Source: Dyella sp. A6
GTDB taxonomy: Bacteria > Pseudomonadota > Gammaproteobacteria > Xanthomonadales > Rhodanobacteraceae
Reading direction: 5' to 3'
NCBI RefSeq assembly: GCF_036320485.1
Contig: NZ_CP132911.1
Span: forward strand, 124,001 to 188,000
Length of the DNA stretch: 64,000 nt
Under the pieces are notes generated by a model. It made no database searches and had not been told where the DNA came from. It saw nothing but the letters and a program-made list of their open reading frames with translations. Positions 62,906 to 64,000 of the stretch are shown piece by piece. Position numbers and translations under genes: made by a program. Each line of letters opens with the position of its first letter. Within the stretch, counting starts at the first letter, position 1.

Positions 62906-64000
62906 GTGGCGGGCGACAAACAGGCGCCGCCGCTGGCCGAGGCGGTGGCGCGCGATTACCGGACCGTGGCCCTGGTGCTGCAGGGCGGCGGCGCGCTGGG
63001 CGCCTATCAGGCGGGCGTGGTCGAGGCGATGGCGGGCGCCGGCCTGTGGCCGACCTGGGTGGCCGGCATCTCGATCGGTGCGTTGAATGCGGCGATCATC
63101 GCGGGCAACCCGCCGGAGCAGCGGGTTGCCAGGCTGCGCACGTTCTGGCGGACGATATGTCAGTCGCCGCTCTGGCCATCGGTGCCGGCGCCGCCATGGT
63201 TCGACGACGAGGCATGGCCGCTGGCCGTGCGTAGTGGTCTCAGTGGACTGGCCGCCTGGCGCGCGCTGGTCGCCGGGCAGACGGGCTTCTTCCGACCGCG
63301 CCTGCCGGCGCCGGTGCTGCAGGCGCATGCCGGTCCGGCCAGCACCAGCTGGTACGACACCGCGCCGTTGCGCTCCACGCTGGAGCGTCTGGTGGATTTC
63401 GATCGCATCAACGATCCGCGCGGCATGCGCGTGTCGGTGGGTGCAGTGAATGTGCGAACCGGCAATTTCGCCTATTTCGACAGCACCCGGGAGCGCTTGC
63501 GGCCCGAACATTTCATGGCCTCCGGTGCGCTGCCGCCGGGGTTTCCCGCGGTCGAGATCGATGGCGAGTTCTACTGGGACGGCGGTATGGTTTCCAACAC
63601 GCCGCTGTATCAGGTGCTGACCGAGCGGCCGCATCGCGACATGCTGGTGTTCCAGGTGGATCTATGGAGTGCGAGGGGTGGGCTGCCGCGCGACATGGCG
63701 GGCGTGGCCGAGCGGGTAAAGGACATCCAGTACTCCAGCCGGACCCGCCTGGTGACCGAGTACATGCGGCAGAGTCGCGAGCAGCAGCGGTTGCTGCATG
63801 CCCTGATGGAGCTGGTGCCGCCGGAACGGCGCGACACCCCGGTCTGGCGCTGCGCCGAGTCGGCGGCCAACGGTTCGTTGACCAACCTGATCCACTTGAT
63901 CTACCAGGACAAGCCCTACGAGGGCCACTTCAAGGACTACGAGTTCAGCCTGTCCAGCATGAACAGCCACTGGCAGAGCGGCATGGACGACATGCGGCAC
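62906..64000 (+). CDS. Patatin-like phospholipase (DUF3734), 3' end outside window
   Basis: 365 codons from a GTG at 62906 run to the window end with no stop. The N-terminal patatin domain has the oxyanion GGGALGAYQAG, the nucleophile elbow GISIGALNAA (GXSXG) and the catalytic Asp in YWDGGMVSNTPLYQ. The following part fits DUF3734. Such proteins hydrolyse lipids; with bdhA they may serve polyhydroxybutyrate or lipid turnover. The GTG is five bases after the bdhA stop, so the genes are coupled. Confidence 0.88.
   Translation, partial: MAGDKQAPPLAEAVARDYRTVALVLQGGGALGAYQAGVVEAMAGAGLWPTWVAGISIGALNAAIIAGNPPEQRVARLRTFWRTICQSPLWPSVPAPPWFDDEAWPLAVRSGLSGLAAWRALVAGQTGFFRPRLPAPVLQAHAGPASTSWYDTAPLRSTLERLVDFDRINDPRGMRVSVGAVNVRTGNFAYFDSTRERLRPEHFMASGALPPGFPAVEIDGEFYWDGGMVSNTPLYQVLTERPHRDMLVFQVDLWSARGGLPRDMAGVAERVKDIQYSSRTRLVTEYMRQSREQQRLLHALMELVPPERRDTPVWRCAESAANGSLTNLIHLIYQDKPYEGHFKDYEFSLSSMNSHWQSGMDDMRH

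Overview
The window is a GC-rich, densely packed chromosomal segment of a gammaproteobacterium. Gene content and order (rpoD; rsmB-fmt-def next to a LysM gene and dprA-topA-tsaC; ntrBC; speE/speA; an LPS core and O-antigen ligase cluster with a UDP-glucuronate decarboxylase; ErpA, bactofilin, RppH) fit the order Xanthomonadales/Lysobacterales. A member of the Rhodanobacteraceae (Rhodanobacter, Dyella or a relative) is most likely. This placement is inferred from gene content, not from a search.

Layout. 1-1.8 kb: end of a secreted COG4315 repeat protein, a DUF3034 outer-membrane protein and a truncated haemoglobin with a signal peptide. 1.8-4.2 kb: an accessory patch with a complete IS3-family element (2061-3259), integron-like attC fragments bracketing a small membrane-protein gene, unexplained palindromes, and tRNA-Ile2(CAU). 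4.2-7.5 kb: a DUF2170 protein and a large flotillin, with tandem palindromes over the DUF2170 promoter. 7.5-10.7 kb: cytochrome b561, rpoD, dtd. 10.8-22.7 kb: envelope glycan region with an LpxL-type acyltransferase, two ArnT-like transferases, several glycosyltransferases, a CDP-glycerol-transferase-like protein, WaaL and UDP-xylose synthase. 22.7-36 kb: housekeeping block (rsmB, fmt, def, LysM, dprA, topA, tsaC, an adenylate-forming ligase, purD, an LplT-PlsC fusion). 36-41.7 kb: ampE, two small unknown or poorly known genes, nudC, erpA, bactofilin, DUF6776, rppH. 41.9-43.2 kb: elongator tRNA-Met followed by a frameshifted integrase remnant and nearly gene-free DNA. 43.2-64 kb: an unknown lipoprotein, ntrBC, GNAT, a PAS-GGDEF-EAL protein, a thiolase, a TonB-like protein, a phospholipase D lipoprotein, YceI, SixA, a ParA-like ATPase, speE/speA, uppP, a 3-hydroxybutyrate dehydrogenase and a patatin cut by the window end.

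Most of the window is ordinary core genome. The unusual signals are concentrated in two accessory patches, each lying at the 3' end of a tRNA with a CAU anticodon. One holds decayed integron-cassette architecture interrupted by an IS; the other holds a dead integrase. Further items worth a check are the tandem palindromes at the DUF2170 promoter, the hairpin-rich leader and internal repeat of the flotillin, the exported globin, and an acidic trinucleotide-repeat tract inside RpoD. I see no CRISPR array, rRNA operon, intact prophage, toxin-antitoxin pair or recognisable novel defence system.
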